The notes under the pieces: generated by a model | What the model saw: only the letters and a program-made list of their open reading frames with translations | What the model was told of the DNA's origin: nothing | Databases searched by the model: none | Assembly: GCA_018057765.1 (NCBI GenBank) | Contig: JAGPDB010000005.1 | Coordinates: 1 to 64,000 of the forward strand | Source: Acidimicrobiia bacterium | GTDB lineage: Bacteria; Actinomycetota; Acidimicrobiia; IMCC26256; JAGPDB01 | Length of the DNA stretch: 64,000 bases | Direction of reading: 5' to 3' | Position numbers and translations under genes: made by a program | In this document: positions 37,929-46,903 of the stretch, in pieces | Numbering within the stretch: position 1 is the stretch's first letter | How the letters are laid out: each line of letters starts with the position of its first letter

Positions 37929-38014
37929 ATTTACTAATCTAGCAATCTTTTCAAAGATCATGCAAGATAAATTTACATCAAGAAGAACTCTAAAGCTAAA
38001 GGTCTACTAGAGGT

Positions 38015-40741
38015 TTAGAGTTCTCGAGCTACTTCTTTTTCATCATAAGTTTCAATGATATCGCCAGGTTTTAGATCAGTAAAGTTTTCTAGACCAATAC
38101 CACATTCGAATCCATCTTTTACTTCTTTTACATCATCTTTACCACGACGAAGAGAGATTAATTGACCATTCCAGATGACTACCCCATCGCGCAAGAAACG
38201 TACTTTCGAACCACGAGAGACTTGACCAGATTGTACGTAACAACCAGCAATCTTTCCAAGTTTAGGTACGGAGAATATTTCACGAACTTCAGCTTCACCT
38301 GTTACAAATTCTTCAACAGTTGGAGTCAACATACCGCTAAGGGCCATAGTCATATCATCAAGCACTTTATAAATAATTTCATAAAGTCGCAAATCGATAC
38401 CAGCTGACTCAGCCATCTCACGAGATTTACGATCAGGACGAACATTGAAACCAATAATTATCGCATTTGAAACTTGCGCTAAAGTAACATCACTTTCAGT
38501 GATACCACCGACAGCACGATGAACAAAAGAAATACGAACTTCTTCGTGATCTTTATCTAATTTCTTTAATGAATCAGTCAATGCTTCGAGAGAACCTTGT
38601 ACATCAGCTTTCAAAATAATATTTAAAGTTGCAACTTCACCACGTGCAACAGATGTAAATACGTCTTCAAGACGCCCACCAGCAGCAAAGCTACCAGAAC
38701 GCAAAGTATTTGCAATACGTCTACGTCGATCTCTTGCATCAGCAATAGTCCTTGCGACTCTATCATTTTGCGCAACACGCAATTGGTCGCCTGCCATTGG
38801 TACAGCTGATAATCCTAAGACTTCAACAGGCATAGATGGCGGTGCATCAATTACACTTTGGCCATCATCGGTAAACATGGCTCGAACTTTACCCCAACCA
38901 GAACCAGCAACAACCATATCTCCCACATGAAGAGTTCCACGCTCAACAATTATGGTAGAGACAGGACCACGACCTTGATCTAAATGTCCTTCAAGGACAA
39001 TAGCGCGAGCGTTGCCTTCTGGATTTGCTTTTAATTCTTCAACATCAGAAACCAAAACTATAGCCTCGAGTAGATCTTCCATACCTTGGCCTGTTTTTGG
39101 AGAAACGTCAACAAACATTGTTTGTCCACCCCACTCTTCAGGAACTAATTCATATTCAGTCATCATCTGACGAACTCGGCCTGGATCTGCATCTTCAAGA
39201 TCTATTTTTGTTACTGCAACAATAATAGGAACTTGTGCATCTTTTGCATGATGGATAGCTTCAATTGTTTGAGGTTTTACACCATCATTTGCAGCACAAA
39301 CAAGTATTGCAACGTCAGTAGCATTGGCACCACGTGCTCGCATTTGGGTAAAAGCCTCATGACCTGGAGTATCGATAAATGTTATAGCTTTATTATTATG
39401 AGTAGTTTGATACGCACCTATATGCTGAGTAATACCACCACTCTCACCGCTCACAACATTAGTTTTTCGAATCGCATCTAAAAGCGAGGTCTTACCATGA
39501 TCTACATGACCCATTACAGTAACAATTGGTGGACGAGGCACCATTTTTTCTTCATCGTTTTCACCAATATCATCAAGTAGCAAACTCATAAGTTCAAGTT
39601 CTGCTTCTTGACCAGCTTCAACAATGAGTATTTTTGCTCCCAATTCTTCAGCAATCAACTCGATCATTTCATCGGCCAAAGATTGTGTAGCTGTTAACAT
39701 TTCACCAGCAGCGAACATCATTTTTACAAGATCCGCAGTTGTTCTATTTAACATTGGTGCAAACTCTTGAACAGTTACACCAGAAGTAACAATTATTTCG
39801 CCTTCAGGAATAGGAGCATTTTCAGGTGTTAAACGATCGGTAGGAGTAATATCATCCTGACCGCGACGACCTTTTTTCTTCTTTTTCTTTCCTCCGCCAG
39901 GACCACCACGATTAAAGCCACCAGGACCACCGCGATTAAAGCCACCAGAATTAGGACGACCTTTACCTCCACGAGGAGCACCACCAGATGGTGGGAAATT
40001 TTGATTAGGAGTAGGAAAAGATATTTGACCAGCTCCAGCTCCACCAGGACCACGAGATGTACCTGAATTATCTCTGTCTGTACGATTTCCAGGAGCACCT
40101 CTACCTTGTGGTGGGATAACCATCCTTCGACCAGGTGGTGGAGGTGGAATAGCAGGTCCTCGACGCATTGTTGGGTTCGCGCCCGGCATTGAAACACGAG
40201 CTACGGCCTTTGCGATTTCTTCTTCCTCTTTTAATGTTTCGTTAATTCGGTCTTTTGTTTCAGCATCATTTCCAATAGTAACAACACCAGCAGAACGAAC
40301 AACATTTGAACGAACTGAACCAGTGTTCTTATCTGTGCTTTCTTCTTCTAGTGAAATTTCTTTTACCGGAACATCTTCTTTTTGTGCACGAATTTTTGCA
40401 ATACGCGCTTTTTCGCTCGCTATTAGATCTTTGGCTTCTTGTTCTTTACTAGCTTTTGATTTAGTCTGCATAGCAGGATTTACAATTTTTTTCGTAGGTG
40501 AAGACACCGCTACTTTTTTAGCTACAGTTGTTTTTTTAGCGGGCGCATCATCTGTAATGGGGTCTTTTCGCATACCCTTGGAATCACATAGTCGTCTAAC
40601 TCGATCAGCCGATGGCCCATCGATAGATGATGAATGACTCTTGACGCCGATTTTTAATTCACCAGCAAAGTCAATTATATCTGAGTTCTCTAAACCCAGC
40701 TCTCTAGCTAGTTCATATACTCTTACTTTTTTATTAGCCAC
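38015..40741 (-). CDS. infB: Translation initiation factor IF-2
   Basis: The GTPase that delivers initiator tRNA to the 30S subunit. The start is set at GTG 40741 (product ANKKVRVYELARELG after the initiator), with AAGGGG 4 nt upstream; a frame extension to 40765 is less likely. An N-terminal IF2N domain is followed by a long Gly/Pro/Arg-rich linker (PGGFNRGGPGGFNRGG), a second IF2N and the G domain: GHVDHGKT (G1), DTPGHEAF (G3). G4 reads VTKID where most IF-2 have VNKID. Domains II-IV follow. Length about 908, with the long linker typical of actinobacteria. The nusA-infB gap (52 bp) lacks the ylxR gene often found there. Confidence 0.97.
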   Translation of the reverse strand: MANKKVRVYELARELGLENSDIIDFAGELKIGVKSHSSSIDGPSADRVRRLCDSKGMRKDPITDDAPAKKTTVAKKVAVSSPTKKIVNPAMQTKSKASKEQEAKDLIASEKARIAKIRAQKEDVPVKEISLEEESTDKNTGSVRSNVVRSAGVVTIGNDAETKDRINETLKEEEEIAKAVARVSMPGANPTMRRGPAIPPPPPGRRMVIPPQGRGAPGNRTDRDNSGTSRGPGGAGAGQISFPTPNQNFPPSGGAPRGGKGRPNSGGFNRGGPGGFNRGGPGGGKKKKKKGRRGQDDITPTDRLTPENAPIPEGEIIVTSGVTVQEFAPMLNRTTADLVKMMFAAGEMLTATQSLADEMIELIAEELGAKILIVEAGQEAELELMSLLLDDIGENDEEKMVPRPPIVTVMGHVDHGKTSLLDAIRKTNVVSGESGGITQHIGAYQTTHNNKAITFIDTPGHEAFTQMRARGANATDVAILVCAANDGVKPQTIEAIHHAKDAQVPIIVAVTKIDLEDADPGRVRQMMTEYELVPEEWGGQTMFVDVSPKTGQGMEDLLEAIVLVSDVEELKANPEGNARAIVLEGHLDQGRGPVSTIIVERGTLHVGDMVVAGSGWGKVRAMFTDDGQSVIDAPPSMPVEVLGLSAVPMAGDQLRVAQNDRVARTIADARDRRRRIANTLRSGSFAAGGRLEDVFTSVARGEVATLNIILKADVQGSLEALTDSLKKLDKDHEEVRISFVHRAVGGITESDVTLAQVSNAIIIGFNVRPDRKSREMAESAGIDLRLYEIIYKVLDDMTMALSGMLTPTVEEFVTGEAEVREIFSVPKLGKIAGCYVQSGQVSRGSKVRFLRDGVVIWNGQLISLRRGKDDVKEVKDGFECGIGLENFTDLKPGDIIETYDEKEVAREL

Positions 40742-40793
40742 GGATCCCCTTATCGGTGTGAGCATTTAGCCCACCGTGTTTGTCTCGGTTAAT

Positions 40794-41921
40794 TTATTCA
40801 ACCTCTGTTTTTAAATCTTCTTTTTGAGCTTCAATTTCTTCCATAGCTTCTTCAATTGTTTCCACAGGAGAAGTTTGTAAAGTTTCATCTTTGATAAATT
40901 CTGCTTTGTCAATCAATAGCGAAGGTGCCTCATCTTGAGTTTTGTTACTTGCAGTATTTCCTGATTCTGCTTGAATATCAATTCTCCAACCTGTTAACCT
41001 GGCTGCAAGACGTGCATTTTGGCCTTCTTTTCCTATTGCTAAAGAAAGTTGATCATCTGGAACAATAACTGTTGCTGTACCTGTATCAAAATCACAAATA
41101 ACATTATTGATATTTTTTGCGGGTGATAAAGCAGCGCGAATATAAGCAACAGGATCTTCTGAGTAAGGGACAATATCTACTTTCTCGCCCTTTAGCTCTG
41201 TCATGATTTCTCTAACTCGAGCACCACCGGCTCCAACGCACGAACCAACAGGGTCAACATTATCGTCAGTAGACCAAACTGCGATTTTTGATCTTCTACC
41301 TGGTTCACGTGCAATGGCTCTAATTTCTACAATGCCGTTTTCTATTTCAGGAACTTCCAACATGAAAAGCCCGCCTACTAAACCTGGATGTGTACGGGAC
41401 ACGACAATCTGTGGTCCTTTTTGAGTATTGCGTACTTCAACTATATAAGCTTTTAGACGTTTCGAATGCTCGTAGCGTTCACCTTGACTCTGTTCACTTT
41501 GTGGCAATAATGCTTCAACACGACCTAAATCAATAAGTGTGTATCGTGAATCAGCTTGAGAAACAATACCAGTAACTATGTCCCCTTCACGTCCTGAATA
41601 TTCAGCAAATTTATTATCTCGTTCTACTTCTCGAATTCGTTGTGAGATAACCGCTTTTGCAGTTTGTGCTGCAATACGTCCGAAGTTTTCTGGAGTATCA
41701 TCCCATTCACGGATTACGTTATAGTCTTCGTCTAGTTCTTGCGCCATGACACGAATCTCGCCAGTGTCAGGATCGATAACAACTTCTGCTTCTTCTGCAG
41801 CTTCTGGAAAACGCTTATAGGCAGTTACCAACGCATCTGCTAACGCTTGAAGTAAAACCATTTCGTCTACACCGCGATCTTGTGCGACCACTTTTAATGC
41901 CTGCATCATTTCTGAATTCAT
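40794..41921 (-). CDS. nusA: Transcription termination/antitermination protein NusA
   Basis: Binds RNA polymerase and nascent RNA to control pausing and termination. The N-terminal domain (QALADALVTAYKRFPEAAE) is followed by S1 (GDIVTGIVSQADSRYTLIDLG) and two KH domains (VDPVGSCVGAGGARVREI; DQLSLAIGKEGQNARLAARLTGW). An acidic tail of about 55 residues ends the protein. Length 375 is typical for actinobacteria. Its ATG overlaps the rimP stop (TAATG), showing translational coupling. Confidence 0.96.
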   Translation of the reverse strand: MNSEMMQALKVVAQDRGVDEMVLLQALADALVTAYKRFPEAAEEAEVVIDPDTGEIRVMAQELDEDYNVIREWDDTPENFGRIAAQTAKAVISQRIREVERDNKFAEYSGREGDIVTGIVSQADSRYTLIDLGRVEALLPQSEQSQGERYEHSKRLKAYIVEVRNTQKGPQIVVSRTHPGLVGGLFMLEVPEIENGIVEIRAIAREPGRRSKIAVWSTDDNVDPVGSCVGAGGARVREIMTELKGEKVDIVPYSEDPVAYIRAALSPAKNINNVICDFDTGTATVIVPDDQLSLAIGKEGQNARLAARLTGWRIDIQAESGNTASNKTQDEAPSLLIDKAEFIKDETLQTSPVETIEEAMEEIEAQKEDLKTEVE

Positions 41922-42493
41922 TAGATGTTTTCACTTTCTTTTTCGGTAATACTTTTATTTTGATTTTTATCATTTTTCATTGCTTGTTCAAAATCAAATA
42001 TTGTATGAGCTTTTGTAATTGTAGAAATTCTTATTGTTGTAATCTTTGGCAAAATTTCAACTTCAGTTTTTTCTTCAATTTTAGAAATCTTTTTAATCGA
42101 TTGTGGTACTTCTTCAATGACTAATTCTTCATCATTTACATTTTTAAGAATTCCTCGAGATCTAGACAGTGTCTCATCGTCTCGAAAAGAAACAGAAATT
42201 AGCATCCCAATTGACCATTTATAATGCTCAGGTTTTGTTAAAGCTCTTTCTAAACCAGGACTCTCAACTTCTAAATGGTATTCATTTTCAAAAGAAGGAT
42301 GCTCGTCTATTACTATTGCGATTTCTTTAGAGATTTCTGCCATCTCATCAAGATTGGCTCCACCATCTTTATCTAGCGTTATGGTTACAATAGAGCGTTT
42401 TGCAGCTTTTGTTATTCCTAAATTCCAGAGACGGTACTCAGATTGAGTTATTAAAGGGGTAATCATATCTGACAGTTCGTCGACTCGTGACAT
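41921..42493 (-). CDS. rimP: Ribosome maturation factor RimP
   Basis: Needed for 30S assembly; first gene of the rimP-nusA-infB operon. The start is ATG 42493, where AAAGGAGG stands 5 nt upstream; an ATG at 42589 in the same frame would add a hydrophobic leader that does not fit the family. Family pattern: LWNLGITKAAKRSIVTITLDKDGG, LEVESPGLERALTKPEHY. Product 190 residues. A hairpin lies in the leader at 42544-42578. Confidence 0.92.
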   Translation of the reverse strand: MSRVDELSDMITPLITQSEYRLWNLGITKAAKRSIVTITLDKDGGANLDEMAEISKEIAIVIDEHPSFENEYHLEVESPGLERALTKPEHYKWSIGMLISVSFRDDETLSRSRGILKNVNDEELVIEEVPQSIKKISKIEEKTEVEILPKITTIRISTITKAHTIFDFEQAMKNDKNQNKSITEKESENI

Positions 42494-42543
42494 GTATACC
42501 TCCTTTATTAAAGATGTTAGGCCTCTACTTTCACATAAAAGCA

Positions 42544-42578
42544 CCTCGCATTTTACCGACAAAATAAAAAACGCGAGG
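42544..42578 (-). promoter_or_regulatory. Leader hairpin upstream of rimP-nusA-infB
   Basis: On the minus strand CCTCGCGTTTT and AAAATGCGAGG pair over 11 bp around a 13-nt loop, 51 nt before the rimP ATG. The single non-Watson-Crick position is a G-U pair in the minus-strand RNA but would be A-C in the opposite strand, which favours a function in this transcript. It may be an attenuator or a processing site. Confidence 0.45.
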
Positions 42579-42696
42579 GCAAAACCCACGCGAAGCTTAT
42601 TTTATTGGCTGCGGACTATAGATATTAGCACAAATTCAATTTTATTCAAAGTTGTAATAGAAACACAGATTTTATAGATAACTATCTCTAATTTGA

Positions 42697-43065
42697 CTAA
42701 TTAAGGGCAATATCAGTACTTGGCAGTACCGGTGGTTGTTCTAGCATCTTTATCCTTGACAAATCTGTACCAACTGGCTGACTATCGGACCATTGCTCAA
42801 TAAGATCTTTAAAAATATTAGATAAATCGACTTCTGGATGAAAAAAAGTGACTTTATATCCAGGACGACGACCATTTCCACCCACATCACTCGATGTAGC
42901 TAGGATTAAACCTTCTTGGTCGATTAGACCAGCATTTTTTTTCATAAATGCTGATATTTCAGAAAATGTGAAAGTGAAAAACTTTTTTACATCATCATAA
43001 TTTTCAAATCCAACAATAATTTTCCGTTTTGGGTCCGTAGTAAGAACAACCTTATTATCAATCAA
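42697..43065 (-). CDS. Unknown protein, downstream partner of the 43058 gene
   Basis: A 122-residue soluble protein with no recognised family: a hydrophobic/charged N-terminal half (RKIIVGFENYDDVKKFFTFTF), a glycine patch (SSDVGGNGRRPGYKV) and a C-terminus ending in LPSTDIALN. Its start overlaps the end of the preceding gene by 8 bp, so the two are translated together and probably act together. It lies between rimP and the murT-gatD locus. Confidence 0.6.
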   Translation of the reverse strand: MIDNKVVLTTDPKRKIIVGFENYDDVKKFFTFTFSEISAFMKKNAGLIDQEGLILATSSDVGGNGRRPGYKVTFFHPEVDLSNIFKDLIEQWSDSQPVGTDLSRIKMLEQPPVLPSTDIALN

Positions 43066-43888
43066 CAGCTACCATCCTATTTAAGTTTTTTGTATCTACC
43101 AACGATTCAAAGGTTGGTAGACAAATATCAATACCATTTCGTTCACATAAAGTATCGCACATTTCCATATAACGATCAAAAGCGTCTCGATTTAACTCCA
43201 TCCACTTACTTCTCATTTTTTCAAAATCACCCGAAAACTCTAAACCTATAGAATCAATTATTTCTTTCCTGAGCTGTAAAACAGTTTCAGGAGCTAAAGT
43301 ACCCTCTCGTGATAATGAGGCTTGTACTAGCGCACCATTTCCATATACTTGGCTACTATATCTTTCTAACAATAGTTCTCGTTCATCTAAATCGAGCACT
43401 ACTTCTATACCGAAATTAAAACCAGGAACTTCTATACCATTTATATGGCTAACTGGGATATCCACTTTTGGCAATTGGCCAATTAGATTGACCATCTGCT
43501 GAACATCCCCAAGGTCTAAAAAGCTATCGTTTAATCTTCTAGTTACTTTATTCCTAAATTTAGCAGGATCGTTTTCGATTACTAATCCAGCTTGCCGTAG
43601 TTTTGTATCACTATTTTTTCGACCTCTTGCATTATCTGAGAGAGTAGCATTAACGATAAATCTAGCGGCTACACCTTCTACTTTTATTCCTATAGTTTTA
43701 TGCCCTGCACCTGGTTCTCTATAATCGTCAATAAATATGGTTTCAGTTATTGGACGATAACCTTTTGGAAAAATAGGTTTACCTTTTAAATCTTTCGACA
43801 AATATTTTGCAAATAACTCTTTTTCTATTTTCGATTGTGCCGCCACCACTTTCCTAATATCAGTAAGTTTGTTCGAATCAAATGACAT
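43058..43888 (-). CDS. Unknown soluble protein
   Basis: A 276-residue protein with mixed charge and no signal peptide or membrane helix. Recognisable stretches such as VPGFNFGIEVVLDLDERELLLERYSSQVYG and a Cys pair near the end (CDTLCERNGIDICLP) do not match a family I know. It is divergent from murT across about 80 bp and overlaps the small gene downstream by 8 bp. No function is proposed. Confidence 0.6.
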   Translation of the reverse strand: MSFDSNKLTDIRKVVAAQSKIEKELFAKYLSKDLKGKPIFPKGYRPITETIFIDDYREPGAGHKTIGIKVEGVAARFIVNATLSDNARGRKNSDTKLRQAGLVIENDPAKFRNKVTRRLNDSFLDLGDVQQMVNLIGQLPKVDIPVSHINGIEVPGFNFGIEVVLDLDERELLLERYSSQVYGNGALVQASLSREGTLAPETVLQLRKEIIDSIGLEFSGDFEKMRSKWMELNRDAFDRYMEMCDTLCERNGIDICLPTFESLVDTKNLNRMVAVD

Positions 43889-43970
43889 ATTGTATTGTCG
43901 ACATTTACTACGATAAATTTAGCCTCTTTTTAAAGCTTTTTTATACTACTTTTAAGCTAGACTTAGCCAA

Positions 43971-45263
43971 ATGTCAAAATTGTTTTCATATTATCGCTTT
44001 AGGATTGCCCTAGTTTTGGGGAATTTCGCTAGCTACCTCTCAACAAAGTTTGCCAGAGGTAGCGGAGAACAGATAAAAGGACGAGTAATTAATGCAATAA
44101 GCAAAGATGCCCTTAAATACTGTGTGAAAGATAAAGAAATAGTAGTTATAAGTGCAACTAACGGGAAAACTTCAATGACTCGTCTAATAGCACAAGCGGT
44201 AAAGGAACAGTATGGTTCAGTTATATCTAACGCCTTGGGTGCTAATCAAAAAGCTGGTGTAATCGCTGCATTAACTTCTAAAGATAGCGTTAATGCAGAA
44301 TATGCGATTTTAGAAATAGATGAGAGATCTTTGCCGGGAATGTTTGACGATCTATCCCCTGATGTTCTAGTACTTGGTAATTTATCACGTGATCAACTTG
44401 ATAGATTTGGCGAAGTAAATTCAATTGCAACTTCGTGGAAAAAGATGTTGGTAAATTCTGATACTTATATAGTTGCGAATGCAAGTGACCCAAATATAGT
44501 TTATGCAGTAAATGAAGTGAACGAATCGAACATAGAATATGTAGATATTGAATCAAATTGGCATGATGATGCTAATACTTGCAACATTTGTGGTTCACTA
44601 CTTTTATGGACAGAATCTAATTATAAATGTAGTAATTGTGATTTTAGAAAACCGGAAAATGTTGTTTATACAAAAGTATATGATTCAATTATAGAGTCAA
44701 ATCTCGCACTACCAGGTACATGGAATGTGAGCAATGCAAAACTGGCATTATGTGCTTTAGTAAAAATTGGTGTAGATACAAATAGTATAAAAAAATCGTG
44801 GCCTAATGTTAAAGAAGTTGCTGGTCGTAATGCAATATTTAATATTGGTAAAAATAAAACTTTGCAACTATTTTTGGCTAAGAATCCTGCAGGATATAAC
44901 GTGATGTTAAAGCATATTTCTAACGAAATATCAAAAACCGGTCTTGATGATAAATGTTCTACAATATTTGCTTTTAATTGCAATATAGCTGACGGTAAAG
45001 ATCCTTCTTGGCTTTATGATGTGCGTTTTGAAGAATTCAGTATTGGCGATTGTTTTACTTTTGGTCAGCGTGCATTAGATATAACTTTGCGCTTAAAGAT
45101 TGCAGATAAAAACGTAAAAAAAGTTGATAATTTAAAACAAGTATTTGAAATCGTTAGTGACACCGATAAATACTATTTGATAGCAAGCTACACACAATTT
45201 CATAGATTATCTAAATCATTAGCTAAACAATACAGTTATGCTGAGACAGAAAAGGATAATTAA
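43971..45263 (+). CDS. murT: Lipid II isoglutaminyl synthase, Mur-ligase subunit MurT
   Basis: With GatD it amidates the alpha-carboxyl of D-Glu in lipid II to D-isoglutamine, a modification of Gram-positive and actinobacterial peptidoglycan. The ATP-binding motif is SATNGKTSMTRL; a four-cysteine zinc ribbon (CNICGSLLLW...CSNC) interrupts the central domain as in known MurT; PGTWNVSNAKLAL and the DUF1727 C-terminal domain follow. Length 430 is typical. TAGACT (43958-43963) ends 7 nt before the ATG, so it is probably leaderless. gatD follows within 2 bp. Confidence 0.95.
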   Translation: MSKLFSYYRFRIALVLGNFASYLSTKFARGSGEQIKGRVINAISKDALKYCVKDKEIVVISATNGKTSMTRLIAQAVKEQYGSVISNALGANQKAGVIAALTSKDSVNAEYAILEIDERSLPGMFDDLSPDVLVLGNLSRDQLDRFGEVNSIATSWKKMLVNSDTYIVANASDPNIVYAVNEVNESNIEYVDIESNWHDDANTCNICGSLLLWTESNYKCSNCDFRKPENVVYTKVYDSIIESNLALPGTWNVSNAKLALCALVKIGVDTNSIKKSWPNVKEVAGRNAIFNIGKNKTLQLFLAKNPAGYNVMLKHISNEISKTGLDDKCSTIFAFNCNIADGKDPSWLYDVRFEEFSIGDCFTFGQRALDITLRLKIADKNVKKVDNLKQVFEIVSDTDKYYLIASYTQFHRLSKSLAKQYSYAETEKDN

Positions 45264-45264
45264 A

Positions 45265-45999
45265 ATGTCGATTTCTATAGCAATTATTTATCCAGAAATT
45301 TTAGGAACATATGGTGATCGCGGCAATGCTCTATCTCTGGCATACCGAGCAAAACAACGTGGCATCGATTGCGAAATCATAAATGTTATGGCCGATGATT
45401 CATTGCCCCAGAGTTGCGACATTTATATGTTGGGTGGTGGTGAAGACAATGCACAAACACTCGCAACGTCTTTGCTAGAAAAACAGAGGGTAACTTTAGA
45501 TAATATCGTTGATAATTCAATTATTTTGGCGATTTGTGCTGGCTTTCAAATTTTGGGTAAACAATTTCCAACAACTGGTGGAAAACTCAACAACGGTTTA
45601 GATATTATTGATGTAACTACAAAAAGAGGAACACCTCGAATTATTGGTGAAGTCACATCACAATGTCAGATCCCTGGAATTGGAAGACTTAGCGGTTTTG
45701 AAAACCATGGTGGTCGAACAATATTGGGACCCAACGTAACTCCACTTGGAAAAGTGCACATTGGTAACGGAAACGGAATTGGATATAATCGCGATTCAAA
45801 TACCAGCGAAATAACTTATGTTGACGGATATTTTTCTAAAAATATTATTGCGTCATATATGCATGGTCCATTATTAGCTAGAAATCCCAAATTATGCGAT
45901 TATTTGATATCTAAGATTACTGGAATTGAGACTTTGAGCACAATTAATGATGATACTGCTGATTTTTTACATCGCGACCGTTTAAAAACAGTTAAATAG
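45265..45999 (+). CDS. gatD: Lipid II isoglutaminyl synthase, glutamine amidotransferase subunit GatD
   Basis: Class I (CobB/CobQ-like) glutaminase that supplies ammonia to MurT. The catalytic cysteine is C91 in AICAGFQILG; YMLGGGEDN and GFENHGGRT are further family motifs, and the histidine of the dyad is in YMHGPLLARNP. The start is ATG 45265, just after the murT stop with AAAGGA upstream; an earlier in-frame start inside murT is unlikely. Product 244 residues. Confidence 0.94.
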   Translation: MSISIAIIYPEILGTYGDRGNALSLAYRAKQRGIDCEIINVMADDSLPQSCDIYMLGGGEDNAQTLATSLLEKQRVTLDNIVDNSIILAICAGFQILGKQFPTTGGKLNNGLDIIDVTTKRGTPRIIGEVTSQCQIPGIGRLSGFENHGGRTILGPNVTPLGKVHIGNGNGIGYNRDSNTSEITYVDGYFSKNIIASYMHGPLLARNPKLCDYLISKITGIETLSTINDDTADFLHRDRLKTVK

Positions 46000-46030
46000 C
46001 CAACTATCACATAATCTAGATATTGTCGAT

Positions 46031-46060
46031 TTGACCGTTTTAGGTGCAATATGCTACAAT
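46031..46060 (+). promoter_or_regulatory. Promoter of the 46069 gene (leaderless)
   Basis: TTGACC (46031-46036), an 18-bp spacer and TACAAT (46055-46060) end 8 nt before the ATG. The start codon would be at or within two bases of the transcription start. Confidence 0.6.
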
Positions 46061-46068
46061 AGTTTACT

Positions 46069-46902
46069 ATGCGTAATGGAGAAATAGATAATAAGCCAAT
46101 TGGTGCCAATAAACCAAAACAACAATCATTGAGCGAAGATGATAAAAGAGTTTTACGTGATTATTTAGCAGCTAAAACCACGATAATTGATGCAGATATT
46201 GTATTTTTAGGAGATGAGTCTAATGTCGATTCTCATTTTAGTTTGGGTATTGGTGCAGATAAGATATTTGAAACGCCTCACCATCCTATTGCAGATCTAC
46301 GAGCTACTCTGTTAATAAATGGAAAGTCACGTTTCAAATTAAAAAATCTAATAAGCCATGCAATTAAAAGTATAAAATCAGATAATGGCCATTACATATT
46401 TTCACAGCCAAGTCCACATACTGCAAAAGCAGGCATATTGATGGGTGAGTTTAATAATTATCTTGATGAACTTGGAAAAGCAAACTGGAATAACTTGAAA
46501 CGTGAACCAGCATATGAATACTTAGCGTCATTATTGGAACCTTATGCCCTCCTTACAGTAAGAGGAAATAGACGAGAATTAGTCGATGAAGGTAGAATTT
46601 TTGTGTCTGACAAAAAATATACTCGAGAAGAAATAATTGTAAGGGATACTGCGAAAGACCCTAAAACTGCTTTTGCTAAAGATCTAGATTCAATAGTTCG
46701 AAAACAGTTAAAACATCTTCCTAAACATATTCTATTTCCAAAAACACGAAAAGTTATAGTTAATGCAACAGATACAGTTGAAGGTATCGCAACTGGTGTA
46801 TATAACAATACTCCAGGATTATTAAGACCGGCAGTCGGTTTTCTTACAGGTGCAGTAATTGGTGCAGCTAGGGAAACCAGTGGCGCAGTTATGGGAAGAT
46901 AG
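46069..46902 (+). CDS. Unknown protein with glycine-rich hydrophobic C-terminus
   Basis: A 277-residue protein, soluble for the first 235 residues (patterns such as DADIVFLGDESNVDSHFSLG and GHYIFSQPSPHTAKAGILMG). It ends in a Gly/Ala-rich hydrophobic tail (LLRPAVGFLTGAVIGAA) that could lie against or in a membrane. No family is recognised. It has its own strong-looking promoter although it follows murT-gatD on the same strand, and it converges on tgt with 1 bp between stops. Confidence 0.6.
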   Translation: MRNGEIDNKPIGANKPKQQSLSEDDKRVLRDYLAAKTTIIDADIVFLGDESNVDSHFSLGIGADKIFETPHHPIADLRATLLINGKSRFKLKNLISHAIKSIKSDNGHYIFSQPSPHTAKAGILMGEFNNYLDELGKANWNNLKREPAYEYLASLLEPYALLTVRGNRRELVDEGRIFVSDKKYTREEIIVRDTAKDPKTAFAKDLDSIVRKQLKHLPKHILFPKTRKVIVNATDTVEGIATGVYNNTPGLLRPAVGFLTGAVIGAARETSGAVMGR

Positions 46903-46903
46903 C

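Noticed and set aside
42494-42589. N-terminal extension of rimP to an ATG at 42589
   Set aside because: The extension covers the leader hairpin and a perfect AAAGGAGG site, and does not fit RimP family starts.
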